A stretch of DNA of 60,000 nt from Zygnema cylindricum (Eukaryota; Streptophyta; Zygnematophyceae; Zygnematales; Zygnemataceae): the NCBI GenBank assembly GCA_037447655.1, contig JBBHKE010001395.1:560001-620000 (forward strand), in the 5' to 3' direction. The position numbers and the translations under genes are program-made. Shown one piece after another: positions 1 through 9,173 of the stretch. Within the stretch, counting starts at the first letter, position 1. The number at the start of each line of letters is the position of its first letter. The notes under the pieces were generated by a model. The model had not been told where the DNA came from and searched no databases. It saw only the letters and a list, made by a program, of their open reading frames with translations.

Positions 1-1401
1 GACTCCCTTTCTAGTGAAGTTATCAAACTCTTGTCATCTAACACATACGTAAAGACAAGATTTTACTTAGCTGAGGAATGTAGAGTACATCTGAAAAGGT
101 GAGCATAGATTTCATACCCTCCACTAAAAATTTAAGATCTACTAACCCCACTGGATCACTAATAACCACTCTCCCATCCCTATACTTTATCTCTATAGTA
201 TGGATGTTTCTTATCTTAATAAAGATATTTTTATCACGGCACATATGCATGGATGCACCTGAGTCGATTATCCATCTTTCATGTGGAGCTTCCAGAATTG
301 CTCCGAGAGAACACTTCTGTTTGCAAGGGATCTCCTTCTCCTCTAGACTCTCGTCAAGAAAAAACTCCCCATCCTCCTCCTCAAACGACTCGTCGTCAAT
401 CTCTCCTTTCTTTTTTGTGACCACAAGTGCTTTCTTCTTCCCTCGAGAAAAACCCCCTCCATGGTTCTCTAGGAGCCTCATCTCTGACAGCTTAACACAA
501 TCCGCGATGAAGTGTCTCGGCTTTTTGAAAAAATGACAAACACCCTTTGGGGGCCTCTGTCCTCTAGATTGATCTCTCTCTCCTTTGTATGGTTTCTTTA
601 GATCCTTCCCCCACCGATTTGGTCCTGCAGCTAAAGTTTGGATGTTCTTTCCTCCTCTGCTAATTTCAATAATGTTTTCCTGCACAAGTATCATCTGGAC
701 CACTGTGTTCCACTTCTATGAATTGTTAGTCATTTCGTGTACTCGAAACACAATGTTTTCATACTCGTCAGGTAACTTCATGATGAGAGTGTTAACTTTC
801 ATCTTCATTGTACTTGTCCACTCGGCACTCTCCATCTTCATATACAAACAAGAGAGATCATTACAGTAGTCTAACATCTTTCCTCCTTTGTAAGTATAAT
901 TTTCTAACTTTTGCTCTGCTAACTAGAGCTCCTGAATAGTACCAGCTCTATAGATCTCCACCAAACTCACCCACCACTCCTCAGCCTTGTAAATGTGAAG
1001 GTGGGGGGTCGCCCAAGCCTGAGTGAGGTGTCTTAGAATGAATTTTTTGGTAGCCATGTTGATGTCTTCCCACGTGTGGGTATCATTCTCCACGGTTTTC
1101 ACGGTTGCCGCTCCGAGTGCCGTGGTAATAGGGGCAATAGGAGTAAGAGGCGTTTCCTTCTGTTTCCGCTTTTCGAACACACGGTTGTCCTAAAAATCTG
1201 CCTCCTATGCTGCAGCAGATGCTGCTGCAGAAAACCTTATTCCACCAAACCCTGGTGGAGTTCTCTGAGGTGGATATTTCACTTGTCCAATAACAATACC
1301 CCAGTATCGTTTTTCGCAAAGAGCCCTTGTCATCATGGCTTCCCAATAGATGAACCCAGATCCATTCAAGGTGGGCACCCTAGAGGGTGGGCCTATAATC
1401 C
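1..1401 (-). pseudogene. CopA-1: copia gag and protease remnant
   Basis: This is the 5' part of a Ty1/copia polyprotein, read from about 1401 down to the window edge: gag, then the nucleocapsid zinc knuckle, then the start of the aspartic protease. The gag beginning (IGPPSRVPTLNG, near 1390-1355) matches the gag start of CopA-2 and CopA-4. The middle contains the gag block ending AGTIQEL (923-1180). The knuckle near 538-497 reads CHFFKKPRHFIADC, so the second cysteine of CX2CX4HX4C is phenylalanine and zinc binding should fail. The protease motif WIIDSGASMHMC is intact, but the frame is broken in several places. The primer site is decayed (GATTATAGGCC against GGTTATGGGCC) and the 5' LTR is missing, replaced by unrelated sequence. 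The ATG at 1423 lies in that foreign sequence and is not the native start. Remaining pol lies outside the window or is lost. Confidence 0.85.
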
Positions 1402-2710
1402 ATAGAAGGTGGGCATCGGTCATACACGTTAAAAAAACTTATTCACTTATAGCGATTGGCGGTGTACCAAATGACACGAATAAATCTTACGTAACAAATA
1501 CTCGAAATCCAACGAAAACGTCACAAAGATTTACCTGCAGATGTAAACAATATAATAAATAATGTGAACACAAACTCAAAGTGAATCGAACCTAAAATAA
1601 AAACAAAGATTTCGGTCAAATCGCTGATTCACCCAATTATCCTAACAATCCCCCTCTTATTGGGAGAAACAATGGAATGTCACGCCACCGATTTTAGCCG
1701 CCCCTTTTTAAACATGTCACCGTACAAAGGTACAAGATCGAATATCAATGCGGACAAAAAGATGTAACACTCCAACGTCCAAGTTAGCCGTACATTTTGA
1801 GTAAGTTTTTCTTTTCCTCTTTTTATCGGGAGGATCATGGCAAGCGTAATTCCCGATTTTTTACCCCAATTGTCGTCGCCAATGTCATATAAATCACTTC
1901 AAATTGTAACTCGATAGTGTACATATTCACGCCAAGGCCACATAGGCACACAACGAGTTTGTTCCATTAGATGTCAAACATACGCAAACCTAACCTCCAA
2001 TTTGTGTTGCCTCCACAAAATAAATGAACACGTAAGCGGTCGTCAATTTTCACGAAGTGAAATTGCCGCCCCAATCCGCATCATAATCTCCAATGAATCG
2101 GTACCATACCGAAAATGAGCCACAATTCCATCGTACCAAAAAGATACTCAAATGTTGCTTGGCCGTCAAATAATGACTCCTCCTCGCCTGACGATATATT
2201 TCGACATCCAAAACCGGCCGTTGTAATATCCAACATCTTTCTTTCTCCAGAGTACATGAGGTATTCGATTGACGCCCTGTACGGAACAAATATTCCATCG
2301 TAGATACGCTCGAATAGATTTTGTAAATACAAATCTTCACGGCGTCTATATCAATCCACAACGATTCATGTAAGCGCAATCTATTTAAGTAGATCTTAAA
2401 ATGATCTCCTCTCACACTTTTAACTGTCACACCAAATAAAAATTAGATTGAACTCCTCTATAGTGAGCAGCCGTACAAACAGTTGCGTAACATTACTCCA
2501 CCATGATTCTTCCAATCCACATAGCGATTTTGGTATCCGCCGCACTGTTATAGGCTTGATTGTAACACTCAAAAAGTTTTGCCGTACTTCCAACTCTACA
2601 TTTCAATGTCACACCAAAAAAAAGGTACCAACAGAGTACCAAAAAAAAACATAGCGGCAAGTTGGCCACACATCTGTTTGACACCTGACAATAGCAAACG
2701 ACGGAAACAG
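1402..2710 (-). mobile_element. CopC-1: decayed 3' end of a copia element with LTR start and PPT
   Basis: A purine tract AATAAGAGGGGGAT (minus strand, about 1648-1661) sits directly before TGTTAGG at 1647, the usual polypurine tract plus LTR start. The presumed 3' LTR runs from 1647 down to about 1402; its end is not resolved because it fuses with CopA-1 at a short shared GGTGGGC. Upstream on the minus strand, 2050-2430 shows scattered copia RNase H pieces in two frames: VPYRASIEYLMYS, like the VPYRxxVGSLMY motif, and DYDADWGGNFTS, like the DADWAGD motif. Stops and frameshifts are frequent, so this is an old relic. It differs from CopA and CopB. The far boundary coincides with the CopA-2 3' LTR at 2711. 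Confidence 0.6.
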
Positions 2711-3721
2711 TGCAATTCTATGTCCTCCATTGGACTACAAAATACAGGAAGCCTCTAGATAGTATTTAACTAACCCACTTCAAGACACAACCATTGCTGC
2801 CAAAAAATGGGCAAACTGACAATTTGATAGCACCCCTATGTAGCCTGGACTCCCTTGAGTCCGTAGCAACAAAAATCATTGAAAACCGCCAACCAGCCGA
2901 TTAGATATGAGTCAGCAAAAATGCCAGGTTTATACAAACTCTTAAAGGGAGAGAGGTTCCTATCTACCAAATTCTCTAAGTCCTAAATCCCTCTCACAAC
3001 CCCTATCTATTGAAGTACAAACCAATCAGATCACTGTAGGGTACAAAATAAGTACTATGGCCGATGTACTTTTTGTACGGCCCATGTACGGCAACGACAT
3101 TAAGTGGACCCGTGTCCACTTTTCACTTGTCCTTATGTTCGCCGGAATTCTAACGACCAAATGCCATCCCTCCGCGTGGCGCCACGTCATGCCACGTCCA
3201 TAAACGCCAAAAGTGACAATTCTGCGATCTCGACATTGATGTACGCCGTCGGATTAGATTCGATATTGAATGTCCGCCGTAAAAACAAATGTCCTATTCA
3301 TTTGTTTTCGTGCGAGATAATGTTCGCACTATATAATACATGGTTCCATGTTCTTTCGTTCGCAATTCCGTTAATCGAATTCATGGTTGTAACACTGTTT
3401 AAATAAATATCAAACCTATCATATGCTAATGGACTTCTACGACAGATTGGTTAGAGCTAACGGCTAAGCCGCGCTCTACCGGTCGGAGGTTCGAGTACTG
3501 CCGCACTCAACCTTTTGTTGAAAGTGACATAAGTCACTCTTTAGCCCAACCTGCTTAAGCTAGGACAGCCATGGCTCATCCACCCTCTCCATCCGTTAGT
3601 GACTATGAGAAGTATGGTGGGTAGAGAGAGGAGGCGGAGGCAGGCTGTTGGCCTATTTCCTTTTTCTATTTGTACTAAATTCAGACTGAGAAAATACCAC
3701 ATAAAACTAGTAATTTCAACA
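2711..3721 (-). repeat. CopA-2 3' LTR
   Basis: It starts (minus strand) TGTTGAAATTACTAG at 3721 after the polypurine tract and ends in GAATTGCA at 2711, giving TG...CA ends and a length of 1011 bp. It carries a TATA-like TTTGTATAAA (about 2930-2940, minus), a tRNA-like block on the opposite strand (3439-3514) and, at its last bases, an in-frame ATG-GAG-GAC that corresponds to the gag start of the 5' copy. The inner part repeats at 8114-8922. Confidence 0.9.
3439..3514 (+). repeat. tRNA-like block inside CopA-2 3' LTR
   Basis: The block has a D-arm-like TTGGTTAGAGC followed about 35 bases later by GGAGGTTCGAGTACTGC, close to the polymerase III B box GGTTCGANNCC. It lies on the strand opposite to the retroelement. 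The acceptor and D stems do not pair well, so it is not a functional tRNA gene. Matching blocks occur at the same LTR position in the other CopA copies. Confidence 0.5.
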
Positions 3722-3731
3722 CTCCCCTTAT
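3722..3731 (-). other. CopA-2 polypurine tract
   Basis: The minus-strand sequence ATAAGGGGAG abuts the TGTTGAAAT start of the 3' LTR. This is the expected plus-strand DNA priming site. CopA-4 has the same layout (AAGGGGAG before TGTTGAAATC). Confidence 0.8.
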
Positions 3732-3744
3732 TTTCTAGTCTTAT

Positions 3745-4535
3745 TCACATTTAAGTCTTAATCCACACTTTCCCCTGCAATATTTTAACTTGGGAGAAGG
3801 CGTCGGTTTTGTCATCATATCAGCTACCATTTCCTCATCAGATCTATATACAAGATTCACAATTTTATTCTCAACTTTTTCTCTTACAAAACTTAATCTT
3901 ATGTCCATATGTTTAGCTTAAAAATGATGTTTTGGATTAGCTGCAAATGGAATGGCAGCTTGATTTTCACAAAACACTTCATGCACTCCCTCATTCGTAT
4001 ACCCCAGTTCTTGCTTCAAGGATTTGACCCACATCAACTTTTTTACGGCAAAACAAGAGGCCATGTACTAAGCCTCCATAGTAGACTGAACAATCATCTT
4101 TTGTTGCTTATTGCTCCAACAGCAAGCCCTTTCCCCAACATAGAACACATACCCAGAAGTGCATCTTCTCATAGGTGCGTCCCCATAACTGGCATCACTC
4201 CAAGTAGTGATGTCACCGTGCTCCCCTTCCAAATGCAACCATAACTCTCTGGTTCGTACCAGATATCTCATGACTCTCTTGGCTGCCTCCCATTCTCTCT
4301 TCCTAGGATCATTAAGACTCCTACTGAGTACTCCAACCGCTGCCGCTATGTCCGGTCTGGTACAATTCATAAAGTAGATTAAACTTCCTACGATCTGTCT
4401 ATAAGGGATAGACTTCATAAATTCTCTTTCTTCTGGACTCCTCTGATCATCTAAGAACATCACTCCTCCTAGTACACTCCCATCACTTACTTTTTTCAAG
4501 TCCATGGGAGTGGTACAACTGTTAGCATTTTCCAT
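3745..4535 (-). pseudogene. CopA-2 RNase H domain
   Basis: This is the C-terminal part of the copia polyprotein, which degrades the RNA strand during reverse transcription. The open stretch 4068-4535 includes the RT-to-RNase H connection PYRQIVGSLIYFMNCTRPDI and the RNase H motifs TTWSDASYGDAPMRRCTSGY and STMEA. A stop follows STMEA, yet recognisable sequence continues below it: a MASCF block and the AKHMDIRLSFVREKV motif with MVADMMTKP near 3800, where the element normally ends. The reading frame is therefore broken but the domain is nearly complete. It matches CopA-4 at 51300-52104 closely. Confidence 0.88.
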
Positions 4536-4564
4536 CTACAATTTCTCATGCATATTACCTATTG

Positions 4565-5260
4565 GTTCCTTCTGAGTAAGTTTGATAATTTTTTTCCCCC
4601 TATCTCTCTCCATCTGAATCCCCAAAATATATCTTGCCTCCCCTTAATCCTTCATATCAAATCTGCTTCCAAGATCTTTCTTTAACTTATCGATTTTTTC
4701 CAAAGATTTACTCAACACAAATAGATCATCCATATAAATTGCAATAAAAATGGCACCATTCTCATCTTCAAACATATAGATAGAATGTCAGAGCTGATAC
4801 GGATATATCCCAGACCTGTAAGAAACTCATCTAGTTTCTTATTCCACTGTCGAGGAGCGTGCTTCAGTCCACATAAGGACTTTCTGAGTCTACAGACTTT
4901 GCTCTCTTCTCCTTTTTCCACGAACCCTTCGGGTTGTCTCATAAAAATTTATTCCTCTAACTCACCATTAACAAAAGCAGTCTTAATGTCCATCTGGTGA
5001 ATTTCCATGTCTTCCGCTGCTGCCTGACTGAGGAGAATCCTTAGTGAGGCGAATCGAACAACTCGAGCAAAGGTCTCCGCATAGTCAATCCCCTCGTTTT
5101 GGGTGAACCCCTTCGCTACCAATCGAGCCTTATATCTCTCAATGGTATTATCTGGGTTAAGTTTTAGTTTAAATACCCATTTACACCCAATAGGTTTTCT
5201 ATCTGGAGGGCAATCCGCTAGTTCCCAAGTATTTGCTTCCATGATATAAGCCATCTCATC
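4565..5260 (-). pseudogene. CopA-2 reverse transcriptase, broken at the YVDD box
   Basis: Two open stretches (4949-5254 and 4712-4942) hold copia reverse transcriptase motifs in order: GCKWVFKLKLNPDNTIERYK, LVAKGFTQNEGIDY, HQMDIKTAFVNGELEE, then CRLRKSLCGLKHAPRQWNKK. A single in-frame stop separates them at the position following GELEE. The catalytic box, normally YVDDL, falls in a frameshift: the open frame reads QFIWMIYLC and the aspartates are found only in another frame. The enzyme cannot be made as one chain. Polymerase identity is certain from the motifs; activity is ruled out by the breaks. Confidence 0.9.
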
Positions 5261-5316
5261 ATTTATGGCTCTAGTCCATCTTTCTTTTTTGGACTATTCA
5301 CTGCCTCCGAGTAAGA

Positions 5317-6250
5317 CTAAGGCTCATCTGGGTGAGACAGCTTAGTTACCTTATGAGCGTCTTGTTTTTCTTGTATCCGTTTGCTAATCCTCCTTCCTCC
5401 CTTAAACTCTGAAGCTGGAATAGATGGAAGTCTATGGTTTCTTCTCACTGTCTCATCGGCTCCCCTGTCTATGGAAGTTGGTTCTTGTCCCGCTTCTTCT
5501 ATCTCCTCGAAGTCCATAGGAGTATGTGAGGTTTCCGGTGAGTCTCTTGCATCTTGGATCTCCCCTGAATTTGCAATCATGATTTCACTCATGTCCCTTT
5601 CGGGAACGACCGAGTTCACCTCACTTTCGTACTCAAATTTGATTCTTATCTTCTTTGTATATTTGAAGGGGTCAAATGACTTCCCTTCATCCATGACAAC
5701 TAAGTGTTTGACCAGAATTATATCTTTCTTTGCTAAGTCATAGACTATATATCACTTAACATCCTCATCGTATCCCATAAAGTATCCAGGTTTTCTCATA
5801 TCATCTAGTTTCCAGTTTTTTCTATCCGTGTCAAGACAGTAAACTTGGCTACCGAATACTTTAAGGTGTGAGATATCTGGTTTCCTTCCAACCCATCTCC
5901 CATAAGGTGTTACTCCCTTTACAACTGAGGTAAGGACTCTATTCTTAATATAGTTGGCACAATTCATTCCTTCTGCCCAAAATCTCTTTCCTATTTTCTT
6001 GTCGGCCAACATACTGCATACACTATCTCCTAGTGTTCGATTCAACCTCTCATCTACCCCATTTTGTTCCGGGTTATATGGTACAGTTTTTTGGTTCTGT
6101 ACTCCCTCATCTCTCAGATATTCCTCAAACTGGTTAGAGGTATATTCCCCCCCATTATCACTCTTCATCCTCTTAATGGAGGTTTCATGCAACTTCTCAC
6201 TCCAGGCTTTATATTCTTTGAAATAAGTTGATGCTTCAGACTTTGTTTCT
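5317..6250 (-). pseudogene. CopA-2 integrase core and C-terminal region
   Basis: The stretch 5752-6192 carries the second and third catalytic acids of the DDE integrase (KSDNGGEYTSNQFEEYL and NGVDERLNRTLGDS) and the GKRFWAEGMNCANYIKNR region, ending at GYFMGYDEDVK. The first aspartate (VHTDI) is in the preceding open stretch 6165-7373, and the two overlap in different frames near 6165-6192, so one frameshift splits the catalytic domain. The stretch 5317-5694 is the acidic linker between integrase and reverse transcriptase, ending KVTKLSHPDEP. Integrase inserts the cDNA into host DNA; this copy is inactive as written. Confidence 0.88.
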
Positions 6251-7373
6251 GAAAGTAGACTGTAGAGTATCTAGACCACTCATCGGTTATTGTCATCATA
6301 AACATCTTTCCTCCAACCAAAGGTACTTTTGCGTGTCCCACAATATCTGTGTGGACCAAATCTAACACTTTCTCACCTCTATATGTGGCGGCTTTAGGAA
6401 ATGGAAGTCTGTGAGCCTTACCTTGATCACAACCACTACAATCATCCATCATTTCATTATCCCCAAACTGAATGCCTTCTACTACCCCAAGCCTTTTCAT
6501 TTCCCTGAACCTATCAAAATGCACATGCCCCGACCGCTTATGCCAAATCACAATCTTAGGAACACCAACATAGTAAGCATTCTTCTTTTCATTACTCGGG
6601 TTAAGCCTAAACATTCCTTGGCTACCCTTATCTGTCGTGAAGTAAACTTCATCCCCATACTTAGCTGTAAAGACTCCCTTTCGAGTGAAGGTATCAAATT
6701 CTTTGTCATCTAATATAGACATAGAGACAAGATTTTTACTCAGCAGAGGAATGTGGAGTACATCTGAGAATGTAAGTATAGAAGTCTTATCCTCCACTAA
6801 GACTTTCAGATCTAGTGATCCCACTAGATATGTAGTAACTACTCTCCCATCCCCATACTCTATCTCTACAGTAGGGATTTTCCTTAACTTAGTGAAGAGT
6901 TCTTTATCGCGACACATATGTATGGATGCACTTGATTCGATAATCCATCTTTCTTGTGGAGCTTCTCGAATTGCTCCAATGGCACACTTTTGTCTCTGAG
7001 GGATATCCTTCTCCTCCAAACTCTCGTCAAGAAGAAGCTCCACATCCTTCTCAGAGGACTCATCCTTGGTTTTTCCTGTCACCTTTGTAACAACAAGTGC
7101 CTTTTTCTTCCCTCCGAAATAACCCCCTCCACGGTTCTCTAGGAGCCTCAACTCCGACAGCTTGACATAATCTGCGATCAAGTGTCCCGACTTTTTGCAA
7201 ATATGACAATGACCCTTTGGGGGCCTCGGTCCTCCAGGATGATCCCTTTTCCCTTTGTACGGTTTTTTCGGGTCCTTCCCCCATCGGTCCCCTCCTTCTG
7301 CTAGTGCTTGAATGCTCTTTCCTCCTCTCCTAATCTCCATTGTGTTTTCATGCACAAGTATCATCCTTACCAT
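6165..7373 (-). pseudogene. CopA-2 gag C-terminus, protease and pre-integrase (402 aa open)
   Basis: This is the longest open frame in the window. In order it shows a decayed zinc knuckle CHICKKSGHLIADY (residues about 56-69, last cysteine now tyrosine), the protease box WIIESSASIHMC (about 143-154), the gag-pre-integrase domain with the HHCC zinc site (IWHKRSGHVHFDR and CSGCDQGKAHRLPF) and the first integrase aspartate VHTDI. In CopA-1 and CopA-4 the protease box is DSGAS; here it is ESSAS, so both the catalytic aspartate and the glycine are changed. The protein should be unable to process itself. The frame is lost at about residue 390, just before the second integrase aspartate. Confidence 0.9.
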
Positions 7374-7787
7374 TGTATTCCATTTTCATGAACTATCAGG
7401 CATTTCCTATACTCGATACACTATGTTCTCGAACTCATCTGGTAAATGATGATAAGAGTGTTAACTTTCAATTTCATTTTACCTGTCCATCCGACACTTT
7501 CCATCTCCATATACAAACAAGAAAGATCATTACAGTAATCTAACATCTTTCCTCCTTTGTAAGTGTAACTCACTAGCTTTTGCTCAACCAACTAGAGCTC
7601 ATGAATAGTACCAGCATTATAAATCTCGACCAAACTAACCCACAACTCCTCGGCGTTGTAAATGAGAAGATGAGGAGTGGCCAAAGCTTCAATGAGGTGC
7701 CTGAGAATGAAGTTTTTGGCAGCCATGTTTACATCCTCCCACATTTGAGTATCGTTCTCCGTGGTCTTCACAGTCGCCGCTCCTGGT

Positions 7788-7893
7788 ACTGTGGCAATAG
7801 GATTGAGGGGTGTCTCCTTCCCTTTCCCCTTTTCGGACACACTGTGGCAATAGGATTGAGGGGTGTCTCCTTCCCTTTCCGCTTTTCGGACAC
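7788..7893. repeat. 53-bp tandem duplication in CopA-2 gag
   Basis: Two adjacent copies of a unit starting ACTGTGGCAATAGGATTG, offset by exactly 53 bp and differing at one base in the CTTTCC(C/G)CTTTT stretch. As 53 is not a multiple of three, it shifts the gag frame. CopA-1 has a single unit here. Confidence 0.9.
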
Positions 7894-8101
7894 ACTGCTG
7901 TCCCCATCATCTGCCTCCTCCGCTGAGGCAGTCCTTGCTATAGGGAACCTTACTCCTCCAAATCTTGGTGGAGTTCTCGAAGGTGGATGTTTCTTTTGTC
8001 CACTAACGATACCCCAGTATCGTTTTTCACACAAAGCTCCCATCATCATGACTTCGTAATAGATGAAACTAGATCCATTGAAGATGGGAACCCTAGAGGG
8101 T

Positions 8102-8113
8102 GGGCCCATAACC
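8102..8113 (-). other. CopA-2 primer binding site, half-tRNA type
   Basis: The minus strand reads GGTTATGGGCCC directly after the 5' LTR end GAATTGCA. This is the exact complement of GGGCCCATAACC in the anticodon arm of plant initiator tRNA-Met, and not of the tRNA 3' end (which would give TGGTATCAGAGC). Drosophila copia uses the same internal priming. Confidence 0.8.
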
Positions 8114-8922
8114 TGCAATTCTGTGTCCTCCATTTGACTAAAGAATACAGGAAGCCTCTGGATAGTATTTAACTAACCCACTTCAAGCCACAACCACTGC
8201 TGCCAAAAAAGGGCAAATTGACAATTTGACTGTACCCTTGTGCAGCTTGGACTCCCCTAAGTCCGTAGCAACAACAATCACTGAAAACGGCCAACCAGCC
8301 GATTAGATATGAGTTGGCAAAAATTTCAGGTTTATATAAACTCTCAAAGGGAGAGAGGTTCCTATCTTCCAAATTCTCTAAGTCCTAAATCCCTCTCACA
8401 ACCCCTATGTATTGAAGTACGAATCAATCAGATCACTGTAGGGTACAAAAAAAGTACTATGGCCGATGTACTTTTTGTACGGCCCATGTACGGCAACGAC
8501 ATTAAGTGGACGCTTGTCCACTTTTCACTTGTCCTTATGTTCGTCTGAATTCTTGTGACCAAATGCCATCCCTCCGCGTGGCGCCACGTCATGCCACGTC
8601 TATAAACGCCAAAAGTGACCATTCCGCGATCTCAGCATCGATGTACGCCGTCGGATTAGATTCAATATTGAATGTCCGCCGTAAAAACAAATGTCCGATT
8701 CATTTGTTTTTGTGCGAGATAATGTTCGCACTATATAATACTTGGTTCCATGTTCTTTCGTTCGCAATTCCGTTAATCGAATTCATGGTTCTAACACTGT
8801 TTAAATAAATATCAAACCTATCATATGCTAATGGACTTCTACGACAGACTGGTTAGAGCTAACGGCTAAGCCGCGCTCTACTGGTCGGAGGTTCGAGTCC
8901 TGCTGGACTCAACCTTTTGTCG
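8114..8922 (-). repeat. CopA-2 5' LTR, truncated
   Basis: The inner 809 bp of the LTR, aligning along its whole length with 2711-3519. The TATA-like box is about 8328-8342 (minus strand), and the gag ATG at 8133 lies inside the LTR. The tRNA-like block at 8839-8914 (plus) has an exact B box GGTTCGAGTCC. Similarity stops at 8922, within the sequence CAACCTTTTGT. Confidence 0.88.
8839..8914 (+). repeat. tRNA-like block inside CopA-2 5' LTR
   Basis: It has ACTGGTTAGAGC, a perfect small hairpin CGGCTAAGCCG in the anticodon position, and the exact B-box consensus GGTTCGAGTCC. It lies opposite to the direction of the element. It lacks a full cloverleaf by eye. Confidence 0.5.
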
Positions 8923-8966
8923 TCAAACTCCTAAAAATTTGACACTCCACCTCCTTAGCATTCTTT

Positions 8967-9173
8967 GTGGCCTCTTCACCTTCTCAGTCACCTTCACTGC
9001 TTCTTCACTTCACTCTTTTATTTACTCTTCTTCTCCTTCTTTTTTCTTTGTCTTCTTCTTCTAACCAATTTCCAATCACACTGAGATCCGATTCCTCCCT
9101 CACAAGACTTGAAATCTCAGCAACTGAACCTCAAAGCTGCTTGCAAATGCCAAATCTGAACTCACTCTTCTAA
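8967..9173 (+). CDS. small signal-peptide-like ORF, hypothetical (68 aa)
   Basis: The 68-residue frame begins MASSPSQSPSLLLHFTLLF and continues with a leucine-rich stretch to about residue 30, a textbook secretory signal or single membrane segment, then a short polar tail ending NLNSLF. It lies just outside the truncated CopA-2 LTR, in the longest part of the window without clear transposon sequence. It could be the first exon of a host gene, a short secreted peptide, or chance in a CT-rich tract (CTTCTTCTCC repeats inflate leucine and serine). I recognise no family, and no downstream exon is evident. Confidence 0.3.
   Translation: MASSPSQSPSLLLHFTLLFTLLLLLFSLSSSSNQFPITLRSDSSLTRLEISATEPQSCLQMPNLNSLF

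Larger units (their letters stand above)
7592..8133 (-). pseudogene. CopA-2 gag N-terminal half, frameshifted by a 53-bp duplication
   Basis: Gag forms the particle in which reverse transcription takes place. The frame opens at ATG 8133 (MEDTELQVMGPPSRVPIFNG), with the first seven codons inside the 5' LTR. It continues through CEKRYWGIVSGQKKHP to the spacer near 7850, where a tandem 53-bp repeat (7788-7840 and 7841-7893) shifts the frame. The second half resumes at 7840-7592 (NFILRHLIEALATPHLLIYN ... AGTIHEL). A further gap with stops separates it from the knuckle region at 7373. Confidence 0.85.
2711..8922 (-). mobile_element. CopA-2: Ty1/copia LTR retrotransposon, nearly full length, defective
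   Basis: The copia order is complete on the minus strand: 5' LTR (8114-8922, truncated), primer site (8102-8113), gag, protease, integrase, reverse transcriptase, RNase H, polypurine tract and 3' LTR (2711-3721). The LTRs align from 2711-3519 with 8114-8922; the outer 200 bp of the 5' LTR are gone and unrelated DNA begins at 8923, so no target duplication can be checked. Integrase before reverse transcriptase assigns it to copia, not gypsy. Frameshifts, a gag tandem duplication and a mutated protease make it non-autonomous. The closest relative in the window is CopA-4. Confidence 0.93.

Noticed and set aside
99-536. Plus-strand ORF of 145 aa
   Set aside because: Exact antisense shadow of CopA-1 gag/protease, with no motif of its own.
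3439-3514. Functional tRNA gene
   Set aside because: The B box is good, but acceptor and D stems do not pair by eye and the block lies at a fixed place inside LTRs, so I call it tRNA-like only.
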